Below are positions 33,413 through 33,626 of a stretch of DNA of 33,626 bases, in pieces. Both the position numbers and the translations under genes were made by a program. Position 1 is the stretch's first letter. Every line of letters starts with the position of its first letter. The notes under the pieces are model-generated. The model did not search any database. It saw only the letters and a list, made by a program, of their open reading frames with translations, and was not told the origin of the DNA. Source of the DNA: Leptospira biflexa (GTDB lineage: Bacteria > Spirochaetota > Leptospiria > Turneriellales > DYLW01); contig DYLW01000016.1 in the NCBI GenBank assembly GCA_020721865.1, forward strand, positions 1 to 33,626, given 5' to 3'.

Positions 33413-33626
33413 ATGGCAGGGAAAGTGTTAACTGCCCAGGATGTGTGGGCCATGTTCGCAGAGACGGATCGGAAGATGCAGGAAACCGATCGGAAGATGC
33501 AGGAAACTGACCGGAAGATGCAAGAAACCGACCGAAGGATAAACGAATTAGGCAAACAGATTGGCGGCCTAGGGGATAAATTCGGATATTTCACGGAGGG
33601 GATGGCACTGCCCTCCATGGAGAAAA
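33413..33626 (+). CDS. N-terminal part of a heptad-repeat protein, DUF3782-like, cut by window end
   Basis: The frame is open to the window end (71 codons visible) and starts MAGKVLTAQDVWAMFAETD, followed by four near-identical ETDRKMQ heptads and then LGKQIGGLGDKFGYFTEGMA. Such N-termini are known to me from proteins with a DUF3782-type coiled-coil start and a C-terminal PD-(D/E)XK-like region, often in cyanobacteria and spirochaetes. The C-terminal part lies outside this window. The frame is open back to an ATG at 33278, but the added 45 residues look unlike the family, so the later start is used. Confidence 0.65.
   Translation, partial: MAGKVLTAQDVWAMFAETDRKMQETDRKMQETDRKMQETDRRINELGKQIGGLGDKFGYFTEGMALPSMEK
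33461..33544 (+). repeat. Four 21-base tandem repeats encoding a seven-residue heptad
   Basis: Units begin at 33461, 33482, 33503 and 33524 and are nearly identical in DNA; the fourth is the most diverged. They encode ETDRKMQ three times and then ETDRRIN, a coiled-coil heptad. The high DNA identity suggests recent expansion by slippage. Confidence 0.9.

Overview
This 33.6 kb window is a densely packed bacterial chromosome segment of about 50% G+C, with almost no intergenic space. The cell is Gram-negative and double-membraned: it encodes a TonB-dependent receptor, a beta-barrel outer-membrane protein, several lipoproteins and periplasmic proteins, and cytochrome c maturation proteins CcmE and CcmF. 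Permissive lipoboxes, a protein resembling a leptospiral lipoprotein family, and the mix of Hfq, class III FBPase and bacterial family B polymerase make a spirochaete or other deep Gram-negative lineage plausible. That placement is inference, not proof. I see no rRNA, tRNA, CRISPR array or intact transposase.

Left end (1-5.1 kb, minus strand): a four-gene operon for a small lipoprotein, a secreted FENAF-type lipoprotein, a TonB-dependent receptor and a beta-propeller lipoprotein. A clear cobalamin riboswitch (about 5038-5122) precedes it, so it is read here as a vitamin B12 uptake locus with three accessory surface or periplasmic proteins. Seven copies of a short palindrome-like repeat lie only in this end of the window, six of them inside coding sequence.

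5.2-10.7 kb (plus strand): ccmE (a CxxxY variant), ccmF, a small membrane protein, gcvT, a protein joining a helical HEPN-like region to a cold-shock domain, and pgeF. 10.7-12.8 kb (minus strand): a PilJ-like chemoreceptor followed by a stand-alone Hpt phosphotransfer protein.

12.9-19.3 kb (plus strand): a tight operon of a RecA/Rad51-like protein with a decayed P-loop, a small coiled-coil protein, a family B DNA polymerase, class III fructose-1,6-bisphosphatase and hypE. The first three genes look like an uncharacterised DNA repair or replication cassette and are the best candidate for an undescribed system.

19.3-29.2 kb is mostly minus strand. It holds a REC-GGDEF regulator whose start codon lies in a perfect 12-bp inverted repeat, an outer-membrane protein, and an 11-gene run hypB-hypA-hypC-hypD-nikR-like-gmk-miaA-hfq-SPFH-manC-DUF3108. 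The run combines NiFe-hydrogenase maturation with core tRNA, nucleotide and RNA functions. The NikR-like protein lacks the canonical nickel ligands.

29.4-33.6 kb: two tandem PPK2 genes that look like a split two-domain polyphosphate kinase, engB and a NUDIX hydrolase on the minus strand, a PLP-dependent transsulfuration enzyme, and the start of a heptad-repeat protein cut by the window end. All four convergent gene pairs in the window overlap at their stop codons, two of them sharing a TTAA.
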